The translations under genes and the position numbers were made by a program. Positions 1 to 11,495 of a stretch of DNA of 64,000 nt are shown one piece after another. How positions within the stretch are numbered: the stretch's first letter is position 1; each line of letters begins with the position of its first letter. The stretch spans positions 2,616,501 to 2,680,500 of the forward strand of contig SEMN01000012.1 of assembly GCA_005408345.1 (NCBI GenBank). Reading direction: 5' to 3'. The DNA comes from Macquaria australasica (Eukaryota; Chordata; Actinopteri; Centrarchiformes; Percichthyidae). The notes under the pieces were generated by a model, which was given only the letters and a program-made list of their open reading frames with translations, was not told where the DNA came from and made no database searches.

Positions 1-437
1 ATAAGTGGAAATAATTTCAGTACTGATTCATTGCCTTTATTACTATTTTCTATTACAATTGGCTAGTGCATCTCACCTACCTTAAAAATTCTAGATAGGT
101 CTCTGTTCGGGTGCCTCTTCTGTATGAGTTGTGTACATTATGATTGGTGCCCAGTTAATTGGAGAATCCCTAACGCACACACGTTTGTCTTCCTATACTT
201 GTGAGGACCCTCATTGCCTTAATGCATTACCTAAACCTAACCTTACCCATCACAACTAAATTCCTGACCTCATTCCTTACTCTAACCTTAACCTCAAAAC
301 CAAGTCTTAAACCTTCAGACAGTCCTTTGAAGTAGGTTTAAAACTGAAATTGGTCCTCACAAAGACAGCAATGCAAGCCCATAGACAACACACACAGACA
401 TTAGTCTATTTCATGTTTTCTTGTCTGTAATTTTCAG
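1..437 (+). repeat. Intron sequence of map3k21 with dispersed fish repeat
   Basis: Intronic sequence upstream of the first visible map3k21 exon. Positions 200-390 hold a degenerate CCTAA/CCTTA-rich repeat framed by GTGAGGACC and GGTCCTCACAAAG. A related piece with GGGGACC, a TTAGG-like stretch and ATGTAAGTCAATGCAATGTCCT lies at about 40858-41045 in the other orientation. It resembles telomere repeat only superficially, since the units are irregular. Confidence 0.5.
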
Positions 438-2074
438 AGTGCGTCCTCTGTCAGACGGCAGTAACCCCTGGTCCACCAGCCTGGTCAAGTCCCAGAAGTC
501 TGTCCCCCTCGCTGCCCTGTTTGCTGAACAAGGTGAGCTGAAAATCAATTGTGATGCTATCATTTTCAAATTTGAATTTGCTGAACATGTTTTAAAATCT
601 TAGTTTTTTGAGTACTTGTTTACTTGTAAGATTTAAAATAGGGTTTAATGCCATTTGTTAAGTGGCAGGTACTCTTACATAACCACTGATGCTTGTAAAG
701 GGAATGGGAAAGGGGGCTTGTTTGGAGAATGGTCCATCAGTCATTTGTTTATCGTGTCTGATTTCCACTTCTGTGTTTTCAGCGGGGGCCGGTAAAGACG
801 AGACATTCTCGCAGGAATGTCCTGACAGCAGCTCCAAGCCAAAGCAGCTCAAGTTCCCCAACCAGGTGTACATCGATCTACCTCTGTGGAGGGACGAGCA
901 GCAGCCTCAGAGCCCCGGTGGGCATTGTGGACCAGGAGATGCTGGGGTCGGGGCAGCAGGTCAGGGTGGCCCACCAGAGACCCCAGACGACCCCTACACC
1001 ACCACATCCACCTCGTCCACTTCCACCACCCCACAGCTCACCCCCACAAACAGCCTGAAGCGGACGTCAGCTCGCCGCAAGACTGACTCCGTGCTGTATG
1101 GCTGCGGCTCGTTGCTGGCTTCAGTTGTGCTCGGTTATGACATTAGGGAGGCTCTCAAAAACTCAGCCCCTGGGGAAGATTGCGAGCCCCAGCGTGAGGA
1201 GAAAGAGAAGAAGAAGAAGGAGGGCCTGTTTCAGCGTGCTACCCGCTTCCGCCGCAGCACCTCACCACCACCACCAAGTGGTCGCTCCCGCAAAGACGAG
1301 GCATCATCAAACCACACCTCCACCCAACCTGTCAATCTCATCTCCATGTCAGCCATTATGGAATGCAACTCCACCAAGTGTCTCTTGCAGTCTGAGGCAG
1401 AGGTGTCACAGTCTAGCCCTGGGAAGGTTGAGGCTGTCAATCATCACACAGAGCCATCTAGACCGGGCCCAGCAGCATCTACAGAAGGCCAGAGTAACAG
1501 GACTGCAGCTAACACACAGAAGCCAGTGCAAACCCAAAGCCAGCCACCAGAGCAGAGCAACCACAACACAGGAACACGTCTACGCAGAAAGAAATACACC
1601 ACCAACCACAATAGTGAGTAACATATTAAGGAAAGGAAGCATGTATATACAGTCTAAAAAAATATTTACGCTCCAAAAATCTATCTCCCTCATCTGTTTC
1701 CAGCCAATGGCCCACCCACTCTGCCTCCTCCAGCCACACAGAAGAAGCAGGAGAAGGACAAGAACGGAGCGTCAGAGAAGCCCTCTGGTGGGGATGCCTT
1801 CTCCAGACCACGGCCAGTGTCGTTCCGGGCCAAACCGCACACCTGGGCCCTGCTGCGAGGACGCAACAAGAGCTACTCCCTGGGCCACTACTCCGGAGGA
1901 AAGGCGGCACAAAACCTAAACGTGGTGCTGTCCTCAGAAGTGGGGATGGGCTGCTCCCTGCTGGACATGGACACAGAGGGCCAGAAACGAGACTGCACTG
2001 TGCCGCTCTGCCGCATTCAGAGTTCCCCGGGACGGGCCTCTGTCTTTGAGCTGGAGAAAGAGTTCCTCTCTTAG
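438..2074 (+). CDS. map3k21: Mixed-lineage kinase 4, C-terminal part (3' partial)
   Basis: Last three coding exons of a mixed-lineage MAP kinase kinase kinase: 438-532, 783-1613 and 1704-2074 (stop TAG). Acceptors are TTTTCAG, TTTTCAG and TTTCCAG, donors GTGAGC and GTGAGT, and all joins keep frame. The kinase, SH3, leucine zipper and CRIB parts would lie upstream, outside the window. What remains is the Ser/Pro-rich regulatory tail. Diagnostic blocks are VYIDLPLW, a basic stretch followed by TDSVLYGCGSLLASV, a Lys-rich stretch then EGLFQRATRFRRS, KCLLQ, and the terminal block with TVPLCR and ELEKEFLS. From memory of the family these fit MAP3K21 better than MAP3K9, whose end differs. Family role: cytoplasmic kinase that activates MKK4/7-JNK or modulates ERK signalling. 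The Thr/Ser/Pro-rich middle (about 963-1610) is low complexity and probably disordered. The gene points toward il22ra2 and converges with it. Confidence 0.85.
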
Positions 2075-5000
2075 GAGCCTTGGTCATAGTTCATCCTATA
2101 CAATCTAGAGTGTTCCAGAACATACAGATAGACTTTTTGGCCTAAAACTCCTGGAGGGTTTAGAACCAAGCTGCCTTTTTTTCTCGACATTTTTTTTTTT
2201 TAAAGTTCTATAACATAGAACCCAGGTTAGAACATAGTGATGTCAGTGTTCTAGAGACTTCTAGAAGACATCTCAGTCATCAGCCAGGCCTTCCACACCA
2301 TAGATATAAAACAGTAGATGTGACATGTATAACGTGATAATGACCATTCTGGGATGGAACCATATAGCAGCCATCTTACCTGGGTCCAGTTTTAAACCTG
2401 CTGTAATTGGAACCTATGGTGAAAGAGGCTTATGCTGTCTTTATAATCCTTGTATTTTTCTACAAATACGCCAATATTGTAATGAGCGTAAGACAACTGT
2501 GCCTGTCTAGGATGAACCAAAAAAACAAAGATTCTGGTAGAAATTTTATTATTAAAGCTCCAAGAGAACAAATCATGCTTTCGATCATGAAGATAATCTC
2601 ATAATTGTGCACTTATATTGCAGACAATGATTTTATTTTTTCAATTTTGCCTGAACTTAATATGTAAAAACAGTCTTTTTTATTGAATGGCTAATATACT
2701 ACATTAAGCAATAAGCAATATCTTTTATGTAGAAATGCTAAATAGATTCAGTATTATGGCCTATATTGGCAGGCAATTACAGTCAGAAACACAAGAGAAA
2801 CACACTTACTGTAATATTTTAATATATTTATTAATGTCTTAAATTGTACATAAGGCAAAAATATATTTCTTTCTCACGCAAGCGCCTGCACACAAACACA
2901 GGGTCTATTTTTGATGATAAGAGGAGAAGTTGGAGAGCCTTGCTAACTGTAAATGAGGAGTTATTTTTGTTGATAAAGTTTTCTTTGGAAAGGCTTACTT
3001 TGTGCCATAACGTCAAAGCCTTCAGCAGAACTCCTGATGGACTCGTCGCAGTTGTTTTTCATTCTCATGGCAAAGTAACGTTACGGACATTAAATTTACG
3101 ATAATGCAGAGAAATCGCGTGAATTTTGCAGAATTGCAGGCTTGACCTGAACTGCTGAAGTACAAATCTCCTTTTTCCAACTGGATTACTTTACCTAATC
3201 CAGACGGATTATTTTTTATTTGCTTTACTGAAAGGAAAATCGTGTAAAGGCTTGAGGTGAGATGACAACAAGTAATGTTATTATATGTTGACTGATTGCT
3301 GGATTCAAGGCGGCTAATATTGGGTAATTAATAATATTATTAATTATATATTATATATATTATTAATAATAATATTGCTGATGGTAACTTACCTGTTTAG
3401 CTAACTGATCAATGCTGTTGAGAGCTAGCAATCAGCAATAACTCAGCTGGTCTGTTACTTGGTAGCTAATGGTAAAGTTACATAGTTTACTAACTTTTTG
3501 TAGTTTTCGTTGACCCATATGTAAAAAAAAAAAAAAAAAAATCTCTCCTCTACTCCACACCGACGTGTGGAGTGAAGCCAGCCTCCCTGGTCTCTTTGGT
3601 CTTTTTGGTAAAGCAATTAAATGCTGCACCTCAGACAAACATAGTTGCTGCCCATAGGTGGTGATTGTAAACAGTACCCAGGTAAGATGGCGGACGGTTA
3701 TCCCATGAGTCATGACGTGATGTCACATCTACTGTTTTATATCTATGTTCCACACACACACACACAGTTCTGAAACCTGGGCAGAACATGCCAGAGCTGG
3801 AACCAGCAGCTCTTCCTCTCATCCCTCGGTGCTCCACTGCCACCTTTGTTCATCTCTCTCTCCCTTTGTTACCCTCTTCCTTTCTTGTTCTGTCGGTGCA
3901 GCTAAACGTTGACCGCTGCTGCAGCTTTCGCAACACAATACCCTCACCTTTTTATTTATATATATATTTTTATAGGTAATTTAATATGAAGAGACTTGAC
4001 CTTACCTTAGCAACCAGCAGGACGTACATTCCATGTCAGTTTCAAAGTTGTGCGATTACGCTTTTAGATTTTTTTTGACTTGAGAATCATGCATGTACCC
4101 TTAAAATGTTGAACAAAAAAAAAATCATTATGCCTTGTTTGTAAATATTTCTTTTTATCCATTATCAGCCTAATGCTGGCAGTTGTTTTGTATTGCATAT
4201 ATGCTGTTTTATGACTGTTTTAAAAGTCAGCGATGCTGCAGTACAGTTTGTGTTCTAGGGACAGGTTATATACTGCACCGTAGCAGGGATGCAGGTATGT
4301 TTCTTCTCAGAATGCCCTGAAGATTTTAGAGATACAGGTAGAAAAACACTGGAAGTCCTACAAAGCAAATGTGGAACATTTTCACTTGAAAGTTGGATTC
4401 AGTTTTAAATTACCTTTGTGGTCATGTGTTGCTAATATGGAGTATTTATAGAAACTTTTTTTTGGTTAATATTTCCTGTAGTCAGCCCACTGCAGCAGAG
4501 TGGGCTAACACTTCAGCTACGAATGTTCATGTCAGGAAAACCTGACCCAAATTAATGAATTTATAATCTAACCCCCTCCCCAGATGGCAGCTAATTGGCT
4601 GGAACTGTAATGACACAGCATCATAAAGATTTAAGTCATGCAAGGTTGACTACACAGCCCGGGAGTGTCCACACAGGAGAATTACAGGAGAATCGTTCAG
4701 AACATTAAGTGCACAAAATGGTGATCCTTGTACTGTAAACCAGACAGACCCCATGCTTTCAAGTACTAAACCTTCTCATTATGTCTAATTCATGTCCTCA
4801 TTTTTCTTATCATGTGCACACAATTTTGTAATTTATGCAAACAAAAAGGAATTTTTTATTTTTTTATTTAACTTTGACTTTGATTACTCAGCATCTCAGA
4901 TTTCATCCCCATTGCCATTATTAGTTTAATAATAATCTGATTGCTTATTACATGAAGAGTGTACAAATAGAAATAAAACAAACCAATTAAACATAACAGT

Positions 5001-6236
5001 GCAAACGGTTTCCCCCTGTAGCCAAATTTTCATCTCATCAAGCTCAGAAAGGCCTGGAGACGTTTGAGGACAGAATTTGGCTAAAGAGAGTGAAGACACG
5101 GTTTACCTTTTATTATTATACTGTACACTTACAGCCAGTTGAATGGCTTACTCAGGATTAACAAAGGATTCATTATCCTGATTTGTGTAGCGCGTTTTTC
5201 TCCGGACCTCTGTGAACAGTGATCAGTATGGAGGTCTGACTGTGCAGGATATACAGTATATACTGTATCTACTTCCATTGTCACTCCCGGGCCCTCTCCC
5301 TAAAAATGTAACAAATTAACTCAACATCCGTTCTTAATTGTTGACTGATGATTATATTCCCCCAACTTTTTATCGCTGCCTTACTTCAGTCTGTTTATGA
5401 GAAGCTCATTAGAAAACGTGTCCCACTTTTGAAGGACGAAATAAGGGCTCATTTACAGTAAGATATGAATTCCCAAATGGTGTAAATATGATTGTGATTC
5501 CTCATGTGTATATCACTGTGGCATCTTATGATGATTTAGAATGGAGTATCCCATGTTCTGTATTTTTTGACCACTGACTGTCAAACCAACACTGTAAAGG
5601 CCTTACTAATCATTAAGCCGTTAAAGGTGCAGTTTACGAGCCCATTCTGTAAATACCATTTTGCACTGGTACTGTACATTCCCCTCGAAATATTGTAATT
5701 CAGTTTGAAGCTGAGGTCTGCAGTTTGTCGTCCACAGTCAGAAACTTTGTTGGCTGGTGGTTAAAAAAAAAGGGTTTTGTCTATTAAGTTAAACAATGAC
5801 TCTACATAAATAAACATTCCACTACATTTGACAAACTGCAGCAAGAATATTTGTGGTACTAGTTAGCAATATGGTGCATTCAGGCTTCTGGCTATGGGAC
5901 CAAATTCAACTCAACCAGCACTAAGGCCTCTCTGTCTTCAGGACCAAAACCACTAAATGAACTAGCTGCTAGTGAGGAGTTCTTGCAAAGAAAACGACTC
6001 CGTACGAAAACGTCACAAACGACCTCAGAGGCGCAGCGCAGTTGCTGAAAGACCCGTCACCTTCTGATCAAATAACAAGACTTCCTATTGAATGCAACAC
6101 TTCCTTTAAATCTGAATGTGTCAGATTTAGCTTTGAGTACATCTGTTTCAGTGAACGGTTTTTGTTATCATTACAGTATTGGTTATTTCACGCCTGATTG
6201 ATCAAGAGTATCAAGTTTATCAACATTTTGAATAAA
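2075..6236 (+). other. map3k21: Candidate long 3' UTR of map3k21
   Basis: No coding exon seen. The stretch is AT-rich, mostly non-repetitive, with an A-run at 3523-3541, an AT-rich palindromic patch at 3330-3370 and a short CA run near 3755. AATAAA signals occur at 5809-5814 and 6231-6236; a clear repeat begins shortly after the second one. I infer that one of these ends the map3k21 transcript, which would make the 3' UTR about 3.7-4.2 kb. RNA reads would settle it. Confidence 0.35.
6231..6236 (+). terminator. Candidate poly(A) signal (AATAAA) for map3k21
   Basis: Canonical AATAAA, followed within 30 bases by T-rich sequence, and the last such signal before the repeat nest that begins near 6335. 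A second AATAAA is at 5809-5814. The assignment to map3k21 is an inference from position. Confidence 0.35.
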
Positions 6237-6334
6237 GTCTAAATCAAGACAAATGTTGCCTTTTTGTTTTTCTTTTGAGGCCGAATTACCACAATTATTT
6301 GATGCCTTTTCCTCATAAAATTTAAGCCGGTGTG

Positions 6335-7330
6335 GAAGAAGTATTCAGATCATTTACGTGAGTAAAAGTAGCTACCACGAGGTAAAAATACTCCATTACA
6401 AGTTACTGCTTTCAAACTCCTACTTAAAGCTGGGGTAGGCAGTTTTCTTTTGGCGTCATTGGGCAAAAATGCCATATTAACCGTGCAGCATATTGTAATT
6501 CAAGTGGTCTGAGAGCAAACCTCTACTTCAGCCCCTCCTCTTGCCTCTGTTTTCAGGCTTCAGAAAATCTATCCCGTGACGGTAGACTTTAGCCTATCAG
6601 GTTATTTCAGAGAGACGGTGCGTTCGTATTGGCTAAGCTACAAGAGCAGATGTGTGTACACGTCCCTTCAGACAGTGAAAACCTGAGTCAGTGGAGGAAA
6701 AACCTTGCCGAAAATCCTGCAACTTGTGGTAAATGTCCAACACCTCCTTTGCCTACAGCGGTGTATAGTACAAAACAACACGTCCGGGCTCCACACGGAG
6801 CTTCAGGCTCATTACGTTCAATGCCATGGCGCTCGTAACGATGAGTGGCAAAGAGACATGATGACAAACAGTGGGGAATAACTTTTGACGGGGGACAGTG
6901 GTGTGTGTGTGGTGTACTGGCCTCTCTTCCCGCTGCTGGACGGCGTTGCAGCTGCCTCTGAAGCCTGGGGCATCTTTGAGAAAACAAGTCACGGCGGGAG
7001 GGACCGCGGTCTCGGTGAGGCTCACGCCGTGGAGAGCGAGCCCTACGAGGGATACAGTTTCGCTGGGGAACCGACTCCATCTGCTGCCGGTCGAAGTTGT
7101 GGGTTTGGTGGGAGGGGCTTAGCGGAGTGATACGAGAGAGAGGCGGAAGGCTTTGCCTAGGTTGCACAGATTCTGCCTACCCCAGCTTTAAGTGAAAGGG
7201 CACAAGTATTATGAGCAAAATGTAATGGCTCCTGTTACTCATATATTAGATTATTAATACTGACGCATTAGTGTGCATGTAGCATTGTTGTAGCATGTTT
7301 CTTGCTTGCTAATAAAAATAGCTCACAGTA
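6335..7330. repeat. Older repeat split by the TTAA element
   Basis: The left half contains GAAGTATTCAGATC and AGTAAAAGTAG; the right half has AATGGCTCCTGTTACTC and a TTACTG-type CATTAATGTG region. The same order of motifs, uninterrupted, is at about 34955-35250, and again split at 62262-62394 plus 62690-62840. This supports one family with three copies here. Confidence 0.5.
6424..7191. mobile_element. Non-autonomous DNA transposon with TTAA ends
   Basis: Perfect inverted ends of 20 bases including flanks: CTTAAAGCTGGGG... at 6423-6442 and its exact reverse complement at 7173-7192. Each end carries TTAA (6424-6427 and 7188-7191), as expected for a piggyBac-type target duplication, although TTAA is itself a palindrome and so fits a longer inverted end too. 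The interior (about 750 bases) has no transposase. The open frames inside, on both strands, look fortuitous. The flanks on both sides (6335-6422 and 7193-7330) look like two halves of another repeat, consistent with insertion into it. Confidence 0.75.
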
Positions 7331-8775
7331 GATAAAATACTATATAAATGCTAAAAGAACTATTTTAAAATGATTGAAAAGAAGCTGTTAAACTCATAAG
7401 AATCAATGACAGCAGTGTTTTGTACATTATGTGGATAAGTCTGATGAAACTTTATATTTTTCTTATTGTCGACAAATCCAATGAAAAGACAGACAGATCT
7501 CTATTGTCCAAAAACACTTCAATGAGCCACACTTGGCAACATATTACCATGAACACGGGTGGTTTAGTCTGTTTTGAGTAAATCCCACTTTCACCGCCCT
7601 CATGCCGGAAATACTAACTAGCGCACAAACTGTGTATTAACCTGCAGCTGAAAATAGTCCCCAACAAATGCAAAATTTAGACCTGTTTGAGTAACATTGG
7701 TGAAAAACTACAGTGCCCAGCTGTCTTAGGAAATTACTGAGCCTTTTTTGAAAATGAAACTATACATTTATGGCCATACTGAGTCTTCAGTAGGAACCAA
7801 TGGGCTTGGAGCTGAGTGCCACATGGTAGGGAAGTCAGAAAGTTTTGAGAGACTACAAATAAATTTTAGATTTTCGCCCTTTCATGGGATTGGTTGACAA
7901 TTAAAAGAATATAGAATAACACCAGCCTTATCTTTTGTATTTTAAATTTCAACCAACCTAAACCAACAAGACAGAATTAACCAGTGTTAACAGTGTCTGT
8001 GACTTTTATTTGAAATACGACACATGCAACAAATACATTTGGCATGATACATTTTCAAAGTTCACAGTAATGCTCTCGTGATATTTTGGCACAGTTTTTC
8101 ACTTTTTAGAAAGCTCTTTGCTAAAAATTAAGATGGCATTCATTGATCCTCATGGGTGGATCGGATACAAACCAGCCTGAGCGTGGCTGTACTGGAGGAA
8201 AAACAAATAGTGGAGTGTTAACTGTGCGTACCACAGAAAAAAGTGTAACAAAATCTGCATGTACAAAAAGTTATACTCTGGTCATGTACCCACACACACT
8301 TCGTGCTAATTAATTAAAATCCAATTGTAGCATAATTGATATCACTCTATATTGACAATATAGCCAATAAGTGGTAATTATGATTATCTTTGATTATCCA
8401 AGTGTCAGTAGATAATCTCTTAGCCAATTCCCATTCAAGAGATTGTTACATTAAACTTGATTAAAAGGAAGTAATTTTTGGAAAAAATGACACTAGTCAC
8501 ATTAGATCACCAGATGTCCCCATCACTTTTGAATTCACCCATCTCTGCACAAATGAAACTCTGGTATTTGGGAATGGTCACTGGCAGAACATTTTCTCCA
8601 TTCACAGTAAACAAACAGAAATATTAAGACAAACAAATCAAATATCTAAATACCCTTAGAGAAAGCTAAACGAAATATTAGATATTAGTTAGCATTTTGG
8701 TGTAATTCACTGATGTCATATCATATGATCTCTGGTTACTGTAGTGTGTCTAAAGTGAAAGTTTAAAAATAATAA
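7331..8775. other. Intergenic stretch, no gene seen
   Basis: AT-rich unique-looking sequence between the transposon nest and a palindromic MITE. The only notable signal is TTTATT at 8005-8010, an AATAAA on the minus strand which could end an il22ra2 transcript with a very long 3' UTR. No open frame with family resemblance was found. Confidence 0.5.
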
Positions 8776-8917
8776 TAATAATCTTCACTCAAGGTCCACT
8801 TACTAGCTTTTTCTGGAGCTTTGAGCCACATCTCACAGTCTTCATCAGCAGATGTAGTTTGCACAGTGACTCACTGAGGAAAAAAGCTGGTAAGTGGACC
8901 TTGAGTTAAGATTATTT
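8776..8917. mobile_element. Palindromic MITE with about 40-base arms
   Basis: The left arm (about 8776-8815) reads AATAATCTTCACTCAAGGTC then CACTTACTAGCTTTTT. The right arm (about 8878-8917) is its near-perfect reverse complement, with two or three mismatches. The loop is about 60 bases. It has no coding capacity and would fold as a long hairpin in either strand's RNA. It lies downstream of il22ra2 and may be transcribed in that gene's 3' UTR. Confidence 0.75.
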
Positions 8918-9089
8918 TGTCATTTCCAATGAATTTTCACAGACAAAATGTTTTTTAAAAAGCTCTTCTTGAGTGAAACAATGCAGTTACAGTGTCCTGG
9001 AGGCTGTAAATGTTCTGTACGAGTACTGTGCACTCAAAGTGAAAGTTTACCTTCAGTTCAAACCACATGTAATGATAAAGTGCATCACT

Positions 9090-9095
9090 TTTATT
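9090..9095 (-). terminator. Candidate poly(A) signal for il22ra2
   Basis: TTTATT on the plus strand is AATAAA on the minus strand, about 700 bases past the il22ra2 stop codon. It is the nearest canonical signal I found downstream of that gene. Position-based inference only. Confidence 0.35.
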
Positions 9096-9793
9096 GGCAC
9101 GGATGTTTATATGGCTGCAGCTGTCGAGGTAGTGATGGATAATTAAAGCTGAACTGATGGATGACAAGTCCAGTCATTCAGTGTATCATGTTGGCAGAGT
9201 TTGTCTACAGCAAAGAGAAAAAGAAAAAAGAAGACAGTGGAGAAGAGGGAAGAGATTAATGAACTGCATAAAGGAATAACTGTCCAGAATTACATTATCA
9301 CCGTTCTACACATCCGTCGCATCTAAAAATAGTGAAAAGGGTGGGGTGAGCAGAGGTAATTATAGTCATTGTGAAGAAACTCTCCTGCTAAGATTTCTCC
9401 TCCAGGAGTTTCATTGTCCCTCCCTCTTTCTGTCTCACTGCCTCAGGCGATTGTTCTGCGACAGCTGATACTTGACTTCTCATTTGGTAATCTATTGTTA
9501 CAACACAGAGGTTACCTTTCACTCGCTAACGATACCGTCCAGCGGGTCTGCATGCAGCACAGACACAATCCCACAAAGCAGACACTTACAAACATACTCT
9601 CATGGATAAAGTAGCTTTTTTTTTTTTACTACAGCAGGAGTCTGCATTCAATCAGTGATGTGCACAGCAGTGGTCTTACTAAACCTACTTCTTTTAACAA
9701 ACACTATAGAAATAATGAGAAAGATGAGTTTCTGTGCCGATGTTTCAGAGCAAGAGGAGACCTCAGCACCACCAAATGTTCATACCTGTTTGA

Positions 9794-11436
9794 TCAGAGC
9801 GTAGTGACACATTTCATAGAGCCAAGAGCGCTACTCTTGGCCTGGAGGGGTATCATGGTCTGGGCTTGGAGGCAGTATTTGGCCTTGTGGTTCAGCTCAT
9901 TCAGAGTCACCTTGTTAGAACAGCAGTCCATCTCAAACACCTCCTGAAGATGACAGAATAAGACAGGTGACAGATGATCAGTTGTACCCTCAGGGACGGT
10001 GATGCAACAGTTGTACAAGTGAAACAATCTTTACAGAACAGGTCGTGCAGTCTGACAGCAAATCCAGCCTTAAAGGAGAAATGAAAGAACTGTGTAGGAA
10101 GAGTTGTTTTTCTTCATGTTGTTCTTCTTTTTTAATTGTTGTTCTTCTTCTGCTCTTCCTCTTCCGCCTCCTTTCCCTCTTCTTCTTCTTCCTCTTCTAT
10201 TTCGTAATGGTAGTAGTGGTAGTTTAAATGTAATTTGTTTCTAACGTACACACTGAAGGGTTAAATTTGATTTGTTCCAGGCTCCGAGAAAAATCTACGC
10301 ATGTTACCGTCACAGTGATTCTTTTAGTGCAGAAACAACCAGTCGATTAGTCGATTAATCGTCAACAATTTTGATAATTGTTTAATTGTTGAAGTCATTT
10401 ATCAAGCAAAACCACCAGTCATTTTCTGATTCCAGCTTCTCCAAAGTGAGGATTTGCTGCTTTTTTTTCAGTTTTATATCATAAACTGAACATCTTTGGG
10501 TTTCTGACTGCTGGTCAGACAAAACAAGACATTTGAAGACGTCCCCTTGGAGTCGTGTGAGGGACGTTTTTCAATTTTTCTGACATTTTTAACATCTGAC
10601 GAACTGAAATTGGCATTTTAGGGACATTCTATAGATTTAACAACGATTGATCGATTGATCGAAAAAAACACGGACAGATTAATCAATAATGGAAATAATT
10701 GTTAGTTGCAGCTATAAAATCTTTATTTTACAGGTTCATAATTTCCTAGGGAAGTTTTATGGAAAGAACTATGTAATTTGGTACGAACTAAAGGGAAAAT
10801 TGGAATGTTGTTGGCAGAAAAGCTTAATTTAAATTTCATATTATTAATATTCATTAATTATTATTCTAATGGAAACTTTATTCTTGATTAATTCACGTAT
10901 TTGCATGTTCAGCTAACCTGCTGCACACTGACTAAAAGACTCTCCAGGTTACATGAGCCATTATTTGGAATTAATTTATTGTAAGAGCAACACCTGAACA
11001 CTATTTTCCATGTAGTTGTTGGATTCAAGATTCAAGATCATCGCAGGTTTTTTATGTCACATGTTCATATATACATACAATATGTGCACGGACATCTTCA
11101 GCCTCAGTACAGGAGGGCTGATTTTGATTTAGTTTTTTTTTTTTTGACAAAGCACAAAATCAAAGTTGTAAAAAGAGCGACAAAGTACAATAACAGGAAG
11201 TGGAGGTGTTTTATTTTTTATTTTTGTGAAATGCAGGGTGGCATATTCTTGAGGCTAGTGTGCAATAAAGAATAATAATTAGAATAATAGTAAAAATAGG
11301 AAATTTGAGAAATATGAAAAGATTAAAATTAAATGAAGTAATATAAGTATTAAAAATGCTAAAGTGTATATTGGCCTGGTGTGTTGGTAGGCTGTACTCA
11401 AGTGCAAATTATAGAACCAAATAGTAATATATTACA

Positions 11437-11495
<59 letters not shown>

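Noticed and set aside
225..310. Interstitial telomere repeat
   Set aside because: CCTAA-like units are irregular and mixed with CCTTA; it is part of a dispersed repeat seen again near 40.9 kb.
1098..1919. 273-codon open frame overlapping map3k21 exons
   Set aside because: It is a frame shadow of the real exons and runs across the intron at 1614-1703. The other frame matches MLK4.
6688..7167. 159-codon minus-strand open frame
   Set aside because: Lies wholly inside the TTAA-ended non-autonomous element and does not resemble a transposase.
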